In this document: positions 31,856 through 42,976 of the stretch, in pieces
Layout of the letters: each line of letters opens with the position of its first letter
Position numbering within the stretch: position 1 is the stretch's first letter
Source of the DNA: Deroplatys truncata
Lineage: Eukaryota; Arthropoda; Insecta; Mantodea; Mantidae
Direction: 5' to 3'
Length of the DNA: 64,000 nt
Assembly: GCA_030765065.1 (NCBI GenBank)
Contig: CM060977.1
Span: 94,195,795 to 94,259,794 of the forward strand
Notes under the pieces: model-generated
Database searches by the model: none
The model's input: the letters and a program-made list of their open reading frames with translations, nothing else
Told to the model about the DNA's origin: nothing
Program-made: the position numbers and the translations under genes

Positions 31856-33850
31856 GGTGTAAGATGAGGCAGTATGTTTTAACACTTAAATGATTTCAGT
31901 CTAATTATATAACATATAATTCAATAACAGCCCGTCTTTAAGCAATATGTGTATGTAACAATATAAAAAAGTGTATATTAAAGTCATTGTAAATCTTTAT
32001 TACACATGTATACAATAATATAATGTTATGTGAATATATTACGTAATTTAATAATGTAGGAGCTGTGAGAATAATAGGTTAAAAGTTGCTAATAATGAGG
32101 TAACCTTAAGGCAATAATGAATTTGAAAGTTTAACAATTCTACTTGTAATTCTTGGAAGCAATAATGTAATTTTTGTGACAGTTTATAAAATAGCCAATC
32201 AACAACCAGAAAAAGCTTTCGTTAAATGAAAGTATTCTATTGGACTAGGATTAGCCAATCAGAGGCTTGAAATACAGAAATTTACAAATTTAGGTGATAG
32301 AAATCAAATCAGTTGCTTGTAGACAGCGCCGATAACTGGACGCCTTGCTAGCAGACAGTGTTCCTAACCGGACGTGAGATGTGTCCTCGAGAAATTTAAT
32401 ATGTATTTTGTGTGAGGAAATAGTTGAAGTAGTATACTTGTAATGTTATTTGTGTATGTTTGTTTACTTCAACGTGGTGAAGCCATCTTGTGACGTGATT
32501 CATTTGTTAGGTTTGTTAGCTCCATCTGGTGTTAGCAATTTGCGGCAGTATTAGTTTTTGTTTGAAAGAGTGCTACTGTTATTTTATTTAATTTTGGTTC
32601 TCTGTCCTCCGGCTAGCTATTATACTTTTGGTCAAGCACTTCTCTTTATACAGGTTGTGTAAACGGAAAGGAATCTTTTATCCAAAGATAACACTGATGA
32701 ATAAATTTGTTTTACACTTTTATTGTCGAACACATTAACTATCACATTTACACATTGATCTTGACACTCGCCAAACTGAAACTGTTATAATAACTTCATT
32801 ACTGATCACTCTTAATTCGCGTACTTCAACTTTTTGTATAATTAACTTTACAATACTTTAGATTTTTCATAATTCTGCTACGCGTAACTTGTGAATCGAT
32901 AGCCGACGTGTAATATTTCTGCTGGACTGAAGGCGACGTGTATCATACAAATATTTTCGATGAACTGACGGGAATGCGACGTGTAGTGTACAAAGAATTT
33001 TGATGAACTGACGGGGTCTTTACCTCTAACCTACCTTTTTATACTCCTACATCCAGATATGCCTAAAGATTATAACTGAGCTGCAATTGGCTAATAAAAC
33101 GCGCCAACATTAGCGTCTATTTTTATATCCAATGAAAATTATGAATACATATGCTCTAGGGAAATGTTCCAGAAGATTCTAAAAAAAAACGCGCCAACAT
33201 TACGTAACTTCCTCGTTTCCAATAATGATAAACAGCTCACCCCCTCGCTGCATTATTGCACGCTATTATTGTCAGTTTCAGTAAGGCAGTATAAACTTAC
33301 TTCTCAACAATAATTACAATCAATAAACATCTCAAATCAATATCACATAAAAATGCATATTCATATTACAATCGTTATTTACATTTAAGTAATTTGTGAT
33401 ACAAATTACTGCATCATAGTTTACGTGTTTAAAAAGTGCAAGTATTTAATAAAAGAATCCCACAGCTCTCTATATCAGTGCAGTGTTATTTAAATCGTGT
33501 CAAGCATTAATAAAAGGAGTGAAGTAAAATTATAATCTGCGTAAGCCTACATTCTTCAGTCGCACAACAACGCTGCTAAGGGAAGCATATCTCTAACAAT
33601 AATACTGACGCAGCCGAAGCAAATATAATATTTATAGAAACAGTTAAATTACAAAGTTAATATTTTTAAACATTTGGGGCAAAGGCCACCGGAAAGTACA
33701 TTTGGGGCGAAGGCTACCGAAAACTTTTTACCATACGTGCTGTTGCAACTACTTCAAGTTCGGTTCCCCAACATCATCTTCAAAGTGACTTTCCATACGT
33801 TGCAGCAACAAACATTCTTCAAATTGGCTCCCAAAACGTGGGGCAAATAA
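31856..33850 (+). mobile_element. Family C LTR and leader, split by family D
   Basis: 31856-32424 matches 59150-59665 (TGAGGCAGTAT, ACTTAAATGATTTCAGTC, ATAACAGCCCGTCTT, TGTAGGAGCTGTGAGAATA, GAGGTAACCTT). The LTR resumes at about 33413 (AAAAAGTGCAAG, GTGTTATTTAAATCGTGT, ACTGACGCAGCCGAAGCAAA). From 33670 there are repeated primer-binding-site-like units such as TTTGGGGCAAAGGCCACCGG and TTGGCTCCCAAAACGTGGGG. No coding region. Confidence 0.6.
32425..33412 (+). repeat. Family D repeat, copy 2, inserted into family C
   Basis: From 32532 it parallels copies at 15876 and 38435 (CCTCCGGCTAGCTATTAT, GTAAACGGAAAGGA, CTTTTATTGTCG, CAGCTCACCCCCTCG, TTGTCAGTTTCAGTAAGG) to AAATTACTGCATCA. The first 107 bases are not in the other copies. 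The continuous family C copy at 59.6 kb shows that the block is an insertion. Confidence 0.6.
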
Positions 33851-34145
33851 CAATACAACTCCTTCAATACAACCTACTTCAAAGAACAATTGCAAAGTGC
33901 TTCATACAAATGTTCTTTTTTATGAGCAGTGAGAAAACCACATAAAAATGTAATTTCCCATTTAAAAAATTCAATTGACCCTAAAACAGCGTGACCATCA
34001 CAGCGTCCTCCAAATAAAGTACGACTAATGGCATTTACTTTCCCCATAATATCAAGCAACTTTTATTCAAGACATTTCTTTCTACAACGCTTAATGTTGG
34101 AGATATTGTACAGTCTCGACGTATATGGTCCACCCTGTATATATA
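33851..34145 (+). mobile_element. Half-copy of palindromic element G
   Basis: TTCAATTGACCCTAAAACAG, CATCACAGCGTCCTCCAAAT, TTCTACAACGC and GGAGATATTGTACA match both arms at 41365-41995. It ends TGGTCCACCCTGTATAT, a terminus of the style found in mariner-type MITEs. Confidence 0.6.
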
Positions 34146-34149
34146 CACA

Positions 34150-34320
34150 TAGTAACCCTTGCTTGCGCCCATCGGCATCCAGATCTGGTGATCCTTCGGG
34201 TCCCTCTCCTCATCTCTCCCTCCCAGGGGTCATGGTAGAAGCACAAGGAGTCAGATGACCTGCGTGCGGTGCTCTGAGTCGGCTTCAGGGCCCCTTCGTT
34301 CGTCAATAACTTTTACCTTT
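34150..34320 (+). mobile_element. SINE family J body fragment
   Basis: TCTCCCTCCCAGGGGTCATG, GTAGAAGCACAAGGAGTCAG, TGCGTGCGGTGCTCTG and CCTTCGTTCGTC match 44050-44150. Confidence 0.6.
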
Positions 34321-34324
34321 CCCG

Positions 34325-34460
34325 TACGTCTCCGTAGCCTGTCTGCCTGCGGCTTGTAGCCTCCTGTGGTTCCTTCACTTCATCCATCCTCCTGGGGGTG
34401 GTAGCAGCAATAGACTTCTGGTAAGTCGCAGTGTGCGAAGTGTCCCCCTCCGTTGTGTAA
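34325..34460 (-). repeat. Single 113-bp satellite monomer, inverted relative to the array
   Basis: GTAGCCTCCTGTGGTTCCTT, CACTTCATCC, CTGGGGGTGGTAG, GCAGTGTGCGAAGTGTCCCC and TCCGTTGTGTAAC are the reverse complement of one unit of the 34.9-36 kb array. The order continues into GCCTGCGGCTTG, matching the array's far end (36030). Confidence 0.75.
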
Positions 34461-34911
34461 CGCATGCCTAATCCTATAGGTACTAAATAGCAGAGAAAGT
34501 TAAAATCCGACCGGGGGATTAATTACAATAAGATGTTGAAGTTGAGAACTGCTTACAGCTTTCCGCCGTGTTTCTATATTCGCAAAGATTTTCTTTCATA
34601 GCAGAGCAAAGAATGCAACCAGTCCAGTCAACACTGATTCCTCTATTAATGTTTAACGGTTTGAGAAGGTAATTAAAAATCATGTTGAACACGGAGCTCG
34701 TAACTTACGCGATTTACATGCTATAAATCCTTTTCTGTAGTAGTCGCTCTGACAGAAACTCGTAAAATATGTCTCTGTGCTGCATGAAATAGTCTTATCT
34801 AGATGCAGCTTCAAAACACGCTCACTGCAAAACGTTCAGTTTCGCTATGCTAGTTCCGATGACACGTCATCTTTTAATTGGTGCATAACAGGCATTATTA
34901 ATACTGGTGTA
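34461..34911. other. Unassigned stretch with a 20-base B terminus
   Basis: Holds only a tiny antisense family-B end (AGCAGAGAAAGTTAAAATC at about 34491); otherwise nothing recognised. Confidence 0.4.
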
Positions 34912-36030
34912 CGTTACACGACGGAGGGGGACACTTCGCGCACTGCGACCTACATAGATCTATTGTGACTACCACCTCCAGGAGGTAGGGATGAAGTGAA
35001 GAAACCACAGGATGCAACAGTATAGATTATACAACGGTGGGGGACACCTCGCGCACTGCGAGCTACATAGATCTATTGTGACTACCACCTCCAGGAGGTA
35101 GGGATGAAGTGAAGAAACCACAGGATGCAACAGTATAGGTTATACAACGGTGGGGGACACCTCGCGCACTGCGAGCTACATAGATCTATTGTGACTATCA
35201 CTCTCAAGATGAAGGGATGAAGTGAAGAACCCACAGGAGGTGACAGTATAGGTTATACAACAATGGGGGACACCTCGCGCACTGCGAGCTACATAGATCT
35301 ATTGTGACTATCACTCTCAGGAGGAAGGAATGAAGTGAAGGAACCACAGGATGCAACAGTATAGGTTATAACGGAAGGGCACACCTCACGCACTGCGAGC
35401 CACATAGATCTATTGTGACTACCACCCCCAGGAGGAAGGGATGAAGTGAAGGAACCACAGGAGGCTACAATATAGATTATACAACGGAGGGGGACACCTC
35501 GCGCACTGCGAGCTACATAGATGCATTGTGACTATCACTCTCAGGCGGTAGGGATGAAGTGAAGAAACCACAGGAGGCACCAGTATGGGTTATACAACGG
35601 AGGGGGACTCCTCGCGCACTGCGAGCTACATAGATGCATTGTGACTATCACTCTCAGGCGGTAGGGATGAAGTGAAGAAACCACAGGAGGCACCAGTATG
35701 GGTTGTATAACGGAGGGGACACCTCGCGCACTGCGAGCTACATAAATCTACTGTGACTATCACTCTCAGGAGGAACGGATGAAGTGAAGGAATCACAGGA
35801 TGCAACAGTATAGTTTATACAACGGAGAGGGGCACTTCGCGCACTGCGAACTACATAGATCTATTGTGACTACCACCCCCAGGAAGAAAGGATGAAGTAA
35901 AGGAACCACAGGAGGCTACAGTATAGGTTATACAACAAAGGGAGACATCTTCCGCACTGCGATCTACATAGACCTAATACGGCTATCACCCCCTAGGAGG
36001 AAGGAAGAAGTGAACGAATTTCAGGAGGCT
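34912..36030 (+). repeat. Satellite array, 113-bp unit, ten copies
   Basis: The CTACATAGATCT-type core recurs at 34951, 35064, 35177, 35290, 35401, 35514, 35627, 35739, 35852 and 35964, spacing 111-113 bases. The unit includes ACGGAGGGGGACACCTCGCG, CACTGCGAGCTACATAGATC, TATTGTGACTACCACC, AGGAGG, GATGAAGTGAAG and AACCACAGGA. Most units hold one AGATCT. No conserved open frame across units. Confidence 0.95.
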
Positions 36031-36260
36031 GCAGGCGGCAAGCTGAGACGCGCGGAAGTCCAAGAGTCCAGGCTCGAAGACCCGTTTCACTACTGCAGCT
36101 GCCCAGAAAGGGCGGTTAACGACCCGTTGACCAAGAAATCCATTGTGACCACAGGAAGTATGATGCTTTGCTTTGAGCAAGCACCCGTGCTATTTGTCTG
36201 CCATCGTCATACGTCACGAAACCTGGAAGCACGCCTAAAAGATGAGAATGAAAGGAAAAT

Positions 36261-36644
36261 TGTGACGCAAGGGCTATGGCCCAAGGTTATTTGGAGTTCG
36301 GCGCCGAGCGGTCGGTGTAAACAACGATAACTGCTCTCGCCAGCGTAAACAACGGACGCGCTATCGAGAGATAAGTTGAACTTTCTGGGAATCTCCTCCT
36401 CCCCTCACTCTTCTCTATAAAGTGTGTGAAATAGTTCTAGAACGTTCTAGAACCTTGTGGAAAGATTCCACTGATAATAGAGTATAAGCGATCGTTCTCG
36501 CGCAATCCAGTCTGTTGCGATTCGAGTGCGAGAGAGTTGTAAACGATATTATGGCCATTCACGCAGACGATGAAGCTGCACGATGTGTTATAATAGCACA
36601 TCGAGCTTTAATGTAAATTTCCATCATCACACCGTCTCTTGACA
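36261..36644 (+). mobile_element. LTR, family H, third copy
   Basis: Begins TGTGACGCAAGGGCTATGGC; shares GTTATTTGGAGTTCGGCGCC, AGCGTAAACAACGGACGCGC and TATCGAGAGATAA with the copies at 12 and 24 kb. The right boundary is an estimate. No interior sequence recognised. Confidence 0.65.
36435..36512 (+). promoter_or_regulatory. Heat-shock-element array and TATA box in H LTR
   Basis: 36435-36452 reads TTCtaGAAcgTTCtaGAA (four perfect units), followed by ccTTGtgGAA to 36462, extending the pattern to six units with one mismatch. TATAAG is at 36483-36488, and a weak initiator-like CAGTCT lies about 25 bases further on. Confidence 0.7.
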
Positions 36645-37029
36645 TGAACGGCAAAAGTTTTCATTCGAAGCTGAACGGTATATTCTACCATTCACATTCG
36701 AACATATTTCAATTATTGGAAGTAAGGTGCAAACCATCTAAAAATAAACACGGTGAATTTTATAAGCATTAGAACGAAACAAGAATACATTGGACAAGGA
36801 GGAATTTCTATGATAGAAAATTATCCAATTTAGACAAGGCGAAGTAAGACTACAGTACACCATACTAATTTCTGCCGTAAATCTCACAATACACAGTCAC
36901 AGATTTTTAATCACATATACCAAGTGGTGGCCAATGTTGTTGGTCTGGTTAAGCGGCGGTGCGCAACTCGGGTGTCTGGTAAATAACGCGGTTACGCATC
37001 TATAGGGTAGCGCGCGAAATGTCGTACAT
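36645..37029. other. Unassigned stretch
   Basis: No gene or repeat recognised. Confidence 0.4.
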
Positions 37030-37084
37030 TGAAAGTTGTTTATATAACCGTTAATAAACAAACATGTAAATTTTTCCTTTACAC

Positions 37085-38060
37085 ATTAATCATTAGAATG
37101 TGTATGCTCAGCAAGCGTGCAATACATGTTCAATATGTCCACCTTGTTGACGTACCACCTCCTCGAGATGAACTGTGACACAAGTCTTCTGTGATTCCCT
37201 GTAAAAATTTTTGATAGCCGCTCGCAGTTGCATTAGATTACAGGTTTGTTGCTGTAGAATCTCTCCTTCAAACGTCCCTATAAGAAATTATCATAACGTT
37301 TAATATCCGGGCTGTGTGGCGGCCTTATTGAGGCACCCGAAAACGTTTTGGATATCGATGGGACATCGCACGGTGCCGAAGATTTTCGTGCAGGAAATCA
37401 GGAATGGAAATGAGGACGAGCTCCATCTCGCATGAACCATTCTACCTCCTTTGGTAACTCTGTTGCACAAAGTTGCGGAAGAAAATCGTTTTGTAACGTG
37501 TCCATGTAGCGCGCATGTTAACTGTGCCTTTGAAAAAGATTGGCCCAATGTTTCCATGGCTGGAATGGCACCTCATACACTCACTGTTTCTCTTAATTTT
37601 CAATTTCGTGTACAACATCCGGTGCCTCTCGTGCCCAAAATATGATTTCTACCTATTGAAATTACACCTCATCTGACGAGTCACGGCGTCATATTTGCAA
37701 GAGCCGAAATCGCAAACTGTAATCGCCGTACCTTGTCATTTTATATGGGAATAATTTCACGTCATCATGAAGTATTCTCTGAAAAGAACGGCTGAAGCTC
37801 GCCTCGTGGATTTCCTAGAACTTCGTGTCAAAGCCACTCTCGCAGCCTCGATATTCTCTGCAATGCGGACTGTGTTGGCACTTTTCCTCTAAAACACTGC
37901 CGTCAGTTTCAAATTTTGTGGTATGGGGCTCACCTCGTATGAAAATGAACACGAAAACGCTGCTGAATTCCTGCTACACTCTTCGTTTCCGCGTAAAACA
38001 ACACAGTCTTCACTTTCTGTTCTAGCGTCAACTGGCCTTTGTCTGCCATTTTATAAACTG
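37085..38060 (-). pseudogene. Tc1/mariner-superfamily transposase pseudogene
   Basis: Minus-strand islands in order: HARYMDTLQNDFLPQL; FMRDGARPHFH (catalytic Asp 2 block); PPHSPDIKRYDNFL (Asp 3 block, altered from SPDL.P.DFFLW); MQLRAAIKNFYRES; and RQQGGHIEHVLHAC, the C-terminal GGH.EH.L signature. At least three stops or frameshifts. It is a different lineage from the mariners at 5.3 and 10.8 kb and closer in style to the element at 7.8-9.2 kb. Termini not resolved. Confidence 0.65.
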
Positions 38061-38434
38061 GAGCGGTGGTGACACGCGTGCATGATATTGACAAGTGCTG
38101 TCTTCTGTTGAACCATGCACGAACTACGGCTACTCGTCACATTACTCCAACGTTGCCATCCTGCAAATAAAATATCTACTAGACAATGTCAGTGTAAGAC
38201 ATTTCGTGCGCCACCCTGTAGGATATATATTTCGTGTTTTGTCCGCAACACCGGCAGTAACTTCTATCTTTTCAATGTGGTGTTTGGGCAGAATTGTAAC
38301 ACTATATGCGGGAAGATAAACGCTAGAAACTGTAGATATGAACGTTAAGCAAGATGCTTTAAGAAAGGATTATGTAAATCCAACTATCTGTATTCATCTA
38401 TTTATTACACATTGGGTATGATGCGGAAATATAT
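38061..38434. other. Unassigned stretch
   Basis: Two overlapping frames of about 75 codons show no domain; nothing else recognised. Confidence 0.4.
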
Positions 38435-39325
38435 TGTCGCAGTGATCTGTTCGTGTTATCTTATTTGCTGGGCGCCTGTTATTGTTTTATTATATTTAAA
38501 TTTGGGTTCTTTGTCCCACGGCTAGCTATTATTACTCAGTCGAGCAAATATCTCTGAGCAAGGCGTGTAAACGGAAAGGAGTTGTTACTAAAAGATAACA
38601 CTGATAAAATAATTTATTTTTACACTTTTATTGCCGTCACACTTAATAGTTCACATCTTAAATTTTTATACACGCCTGACTGAAACTGTTATATTTCCGA
38701 ATGTAATTACTGTCTTATTAGTTGCCGCGTACTTCACATTTTGTAACTAACTTTACGACGCGAGAGATTCTTCCGAACTGTATGACGTGCACCTCGTGAC
38801 TGATTCTTTAGAACTGCGTGATGTGTACCTCGCGAGAGATTGCTGAGAACTGCATGATGTGTACCTCGCGAGAGATTGCTGAGAACTGCGTGATGTGTAC
38901 CTCGTGAATGATTCTGTAGAACTGCGCGATACTTGCTTTTGGCTCAAGAATTTATACTTCTTCACCCCGAAATGCCTAAACATTATAATAGAGCTACTAT
39001 TGCTTACCAAATCGCGCCAACATTAGCGTCTGTTTTATAAGCCAATCATAATTACTGACACATATACTCTAGGGAAGATATTCCTTCCATTTCTAAAGAA
39101 AGGCACGCTACCCTGACGTCATTTCTTTGTCTCTTCTTAGTGATAAACAACTCACCCCCTCGCTTCATTGTTACCCGCTCTATTGTCAGTTTCAGTGAGG
39201 CCGTGTAAACTTATTTCCTAACAATACTTATGGCTCACAAACATCTAAATCATACAATAATGTTAGTTTACACTACAATCACTCTGGCATTCACAGTGTT
39301 GTGATATAAAATACTGCCTCAATAT
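38435..39325 (+). repeat. Family D repeat, copy 3, with an internal tandem array
   Basis: Starts TTGTCGCAGTGATCTG and ends AATACTGCCTCA, matching copy 1 closely. At 38757-38935 a unit of about 35 bases (TGTACCTCGCGAGAGATTGC then TGAGAACTGCGTGA) is repeated about five times, against about two in copy 1. The minus-strand frame with repeating Tyr-Thr-Ser residues is translated repeat. Confidence 0.65.
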
Positions 39326-39929
39326 TTGATACATTTTGTTTTCCATATTATTCTTCTGACAGCCTCTGTGTGTATACCAGGTGATCCAACCACGCCGTAT
39401 CTGACGTGTGCAGATAACCCTTCGTGCTTTAAAAGCTATCTGAACTCAACGGGACAATTCCAAGTAAACACAAGTCATTGGGGAACTGGCGCGTTAGCAC
39501 CCTAAAAGCCTACTACCACTACTACTAGACCAGCGATTCTTCAGAAACGTCAATATGGATACATGGAAACCGTTAGCTTATCATATCAATCAACAGCGTC
39601 AAAATTTCGAATACCTATTGAGTGAGTGAGCATCGAAGGCAGCATAGCAGCATCCTTAGATGATAATAATAGCAACAATAACAATTATAACAGCTAGCGA
39701 AAAAATGGCAGTGAAACACTGCGTGCTCTCATCTTTGTTTCTTATAGTCCGTACGTTAGACAAGAAATCACAATTAAAAAATAGCTAAGGGCGGATAGGT
39801 CAAATAAAGACATTTTAATCATCTGTCAGTCTAAAAATTAATTTATTCCCTCGAAAATAAAGACTGTGTAACTGAAGTGGAAAATATTCTCACTTTTTCG
39901 ATTTATTTTTGTCTATCATCACTCTTGCA
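39326..39929. other. Unassigned stretch
   Basis: No gene or repeat recognised. Confidence 0.4.
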
Positions 39930-39934
39930 AGCCT

Positions 39935-40270
39935 GGGAGGTGCCTCTCAGCGCGATACGCTCATCGTCTTTGATGTTAAGCAAAAGTCGTAGAACGAAGT
40001 TCGACTGGCCCAGTGCTCTATGATGAGCACCTGCCTACTGTGAAAGGGGTCTCTCGTTCGATTCCCGGCTAAGAGGTGGGAATTTTTCTCTAGCCAAGAT
40101 TATTCCCTATCCTTCCCAGGATTGAAAGTATGGATGTGTGTGGTCTAATAATTAAATCCCAAAGTTTACTAGAAACACGAAGATGAGCGAATACGAGTAA
40201 ACACCATTGCCCAGGTCTCCTGACGCCTCTGAGCAACCATAAAAATAGACTGCCTCAGACTTGAAATAAT
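39935..40270 (+). mobile_element. SINE family S2, diverged copy
   Basis: GACTGGCCCAGTGCTCTATG, GAGCACCTGCCT and the B box GTTCGATTCCCGGCTA match 4912-4980. A body of about 200 bases ends CGCCTCTGAGCAACCATAAA, resembling the GCCTCTGAGCA segment of S1. Confidence 0.55.
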
Positions 40271-40689
40271 ACTATATTTATTAAAGAAAAAAATATTACA
40301 AACAGAAGAATATTTTAAAGATTAAAGCATAACCGACAAAATCAGGCCACTTAACGTCATTCTAATATTATTATAAGACTACCAATCACAATATGAAACA
40401 TTATGCTAGAACCCATCTCATAAGTTGTAAAAAGAATTAAACAACATCTCGATATCAAATTATTTATTATCTTTGCAAATAATATTGATAAAATTTATGG
40501 CTAGCAAAACACACTTCTAGATGTTAAAGATTTTCATCTGCTAACATCACCTCGCCATTGCAGCGTGTTTCACTATGTCACCACCCTGTGTGCGTGGCAT
40601 GTAAACTAATCAGCATTGCTAATGTGCAGCAATGAATATGCCCCTGCAGCCGGCAGATTTAAATTTTAGAAACTTGTCATTTAATGTCC

Positions 40690-40764
40690 ATGCTTTTTCC
40701 AGAAATCTTGCCGCCCCTAAAACTGGGCAGTTGCCCAGTTTGCCTCCACGTAAATACGGCCCTG
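40690..40764. mobile_element. Possible terminus of a hAT-like element with a perfect palindrome
   Basis: The inverted end CAGGGCCGTATTTACGTGG has the CAGGGCCG-style start seen in many hAT elements. 40721-40740 is a 20-base inverted repeat (AACTGGGCA-GT-TGCCCAGTT). No partner terminus was found. Confidence 0.35.
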
Positions 40765-41364
40765 CCATTCCCATATGCAATATGTTCCAAAGGAAAGGCT
40801 ATCGATAAGATATAAATGTAACGAAGTCTGATCACGCTAATTCGCCTGTTTCCCGCTGACCTGTGTTTACTTGGAGTTGCCCAGTTGAGTTCTGCAACTC
40901 TTAACGCACGAAGAGATATCTACACACTTGAAATACGGCGCGGTAGGGCCATCTGGTATACTCCCTTCCTTAATTGTGACACAAGGGAAGCGAGTATGGA
41001 GACGGTGCAATGTGTAGTTTTTAAAAACATATTTTGGAGTCATTTTACACGTCGTTTTTTGAAACTTTTTCAGGTAAACACAATCCGGGACGTGGTTATT
41101 AATAACCAGCATCATGGTCGAAGTAAGGTGTTGCAATCTTGTCTAATTGTCATTACTGTGCTGTGCTATTGCACCATCTGTTGACGGCCAAATCATGACA
41201 AATGGATACGAGCATAGCTCCAGGCAGCTATTATGCAATATCTTCATTCTAATATATTGAAAACTGAGTACCGATCTCCATTATTATACCATATGTTACA
41301 TCAAGAGATGAGAGTGATCCACGCTGTTGTCAATGGCTTACTGGCACTGCTGCCATATACAGCT
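40765..41364. other. Unassigned stretch
   Basis: A 99-codon and an 89-codon frame overlap on opposite strands (40867-41184) without recognisable domains; neither is called as a gene. Confidence 0.4.
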
Positions 41365-41995
41365 GGACCATTTAATTTGAGACTGTACAATATCTCCAAA
41401 ACTAAGCGTTTTGTAGAAAGAAATGTCTTGAATACAAGTGGTTTGATATTATGGGGGAAAGTCGTGTTTTATTTGGAGGACATTGTGATGGTCAGTTTAG
41501 GGTCAATTTCATTTTTTAAATGGCAACCAAAATTTTTCATCTTGTTTTCACACTCCTCATAAAAAACTAAAGAACATGTGTATAAAACACTTTGCAATTG
41601 TTCTTACACCAACGTAAATAACAAGGGAAATTCTGTGTACGAAGGGAGCAATGAATGGTTGGACCATCCATGGATGGTCACTTGAGGGTCAAGTTACGTT
41701 TCGTAATTGGGAACGAACATTCTTTATTCTGTTTCCTTATTCCTCATCATAAAATAAGCAACTTTTTATAAACCATTTTCTTATGAGAATACAACATAAA
41801 AAATGTAGGTTCGCATTTAAAAAAATTAAATTGACCCTAAAATGAATTATCATAATGTCCTCCAAACAAAACACGACTAATGCATTTACTTTCCTCCATA
41901 ATATCAAACAACTATATTCAAGACATTTCCTTCTACAACGCTTTGTTTTGGAGATATTGTAAAATTCTCAACTTAAATAGTCCAATCTGTGTCGT
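41365..41995. mobile_element. Palindromic (fold-back) element G
   Basis: 41370-41640 and 41700-41990 are inverted copies. AGACTGTACAATATCTCCAA pairs with TTGGAGATATTGTAAAATTC; TTTTGTAGAAAGAAATGTCTTGAA with TTCAAGACATTTCCTTCTAC; TTAGGGTCAATTTCATTTTT with AAAAATTAAATTGACCCTAA. A half copy lies at 33851-34145 and another piece at 31690-31850. No coding sequence. Confidence 0.7.
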
Positions 41996-42103
41996 TCCCT
42001 TATTTTCTAATTCGTCCAAAATTTCTTCCAAATAAATGTACTTCACAAAAATCAAAGATAGAGGGCGTATTTTATTAATTGTGCCTTTATTCTGATGTAA
42101 TAA

Positions 42104-42976
42104 AATCTGATGTTGCATTCACATGACTTTCTCTACAATGGTACAAACTATTTTTACGAAAGCTTATTCTCCATATGCTTCATGTTAATCGAGATATCGA
42201 GATGTCAATCTTATGGCTAATTTTCTTGTAGATGCAAGGGGAACATGGTAGGTTTTAAGCGATAGTCAAATACTTTAAGAGCTGATTGCTATGTGCAGTA
42301 TTCTATTCTCTTTGCATTACCAAGACAAAAAAATTAATAACGAATTCCCATTTAAGGAAAGGTATAAATATTGGAAAATTAAAGGAATAAGAAGCAATAT
42401 CTCAAAAATGGTTCACTCATAAACAAAAATATATATGACATAAATTGTGTATTCTAAAGCGTTCTACATTTTGTGTGTAGTAAAATTCTGTCTATTTCTT
42501 ATGGTTTACGAATTATACAAAGTCGTTCACAGTGAAGAATACTTTTGGAGACATTCTCAGAAAATTCAGGATATACATTTTGTCATGAAAGTATCTTAAA
42601 TATATGATATTTTAATCAAAATCGTTACAGCCACTTTTGAGAAAATTAAAATTTTCGAAAAATGTTCCATGTAAAGGTTAATCTAGTGAGGGGGTTTTTC
42701 TTGAAAACCTTTGTGTTGCATCTCTGGAAGATACTGAACCTAAATACCAAGTTTGGTCTTTATCCGACTGTTCGTTTCCGAGTTATGCTGTTTACAGACA
42801 CACACACACACACACACATACACACACATACACAGACAGACAGACACACGGACATGTTTCCAAAAATGTTTTTTTTTTATTCAGGGGTTTTCGAAACATA
42901 TTTCCGGTTAAATCTCGGTATCGAATTTTTGGGTGAAATAAAATACTTCCCCTACTTACTATACGTAGTAGAAAAG
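42104..42976 (-). mobile_element. Family B repeat (antisense), full length
   Basis: TCTGATGTTGCATTCACATG and ACTTTCTCTAC at the 3' terminus; (CA)n at 42796-42850; 5' end ACTATACGTAGTAGAAAAGT at 42957-42976. Confidence 0.8.

Noticed and set aside
34912..36030. CRISPR-like array
   Set aside because: Units are contiguous 113-bp copies with no constant-repeat/unique-spacer alternation, in a eukaryotic context.
36010..36330. 106-codon frame downstream of the satellite
   Set aside because: It spans the satellite edge, unassigned sequence and the start of an H LTR, so it is a chance frame across repeat junctions.
38753..39010. 85-codon frame with repeating Ser/Tyr/Thr residues
   Set aside because: It is the 35-bp tandem repeat of family D read in one frame; the other D copies do not keep the frame.
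40867..41184. Pair of overlapping 89- and 99-codon frames as host exons
   Set aside because: They overlap on opposite strands, with no domain or splice-site context that I could support.
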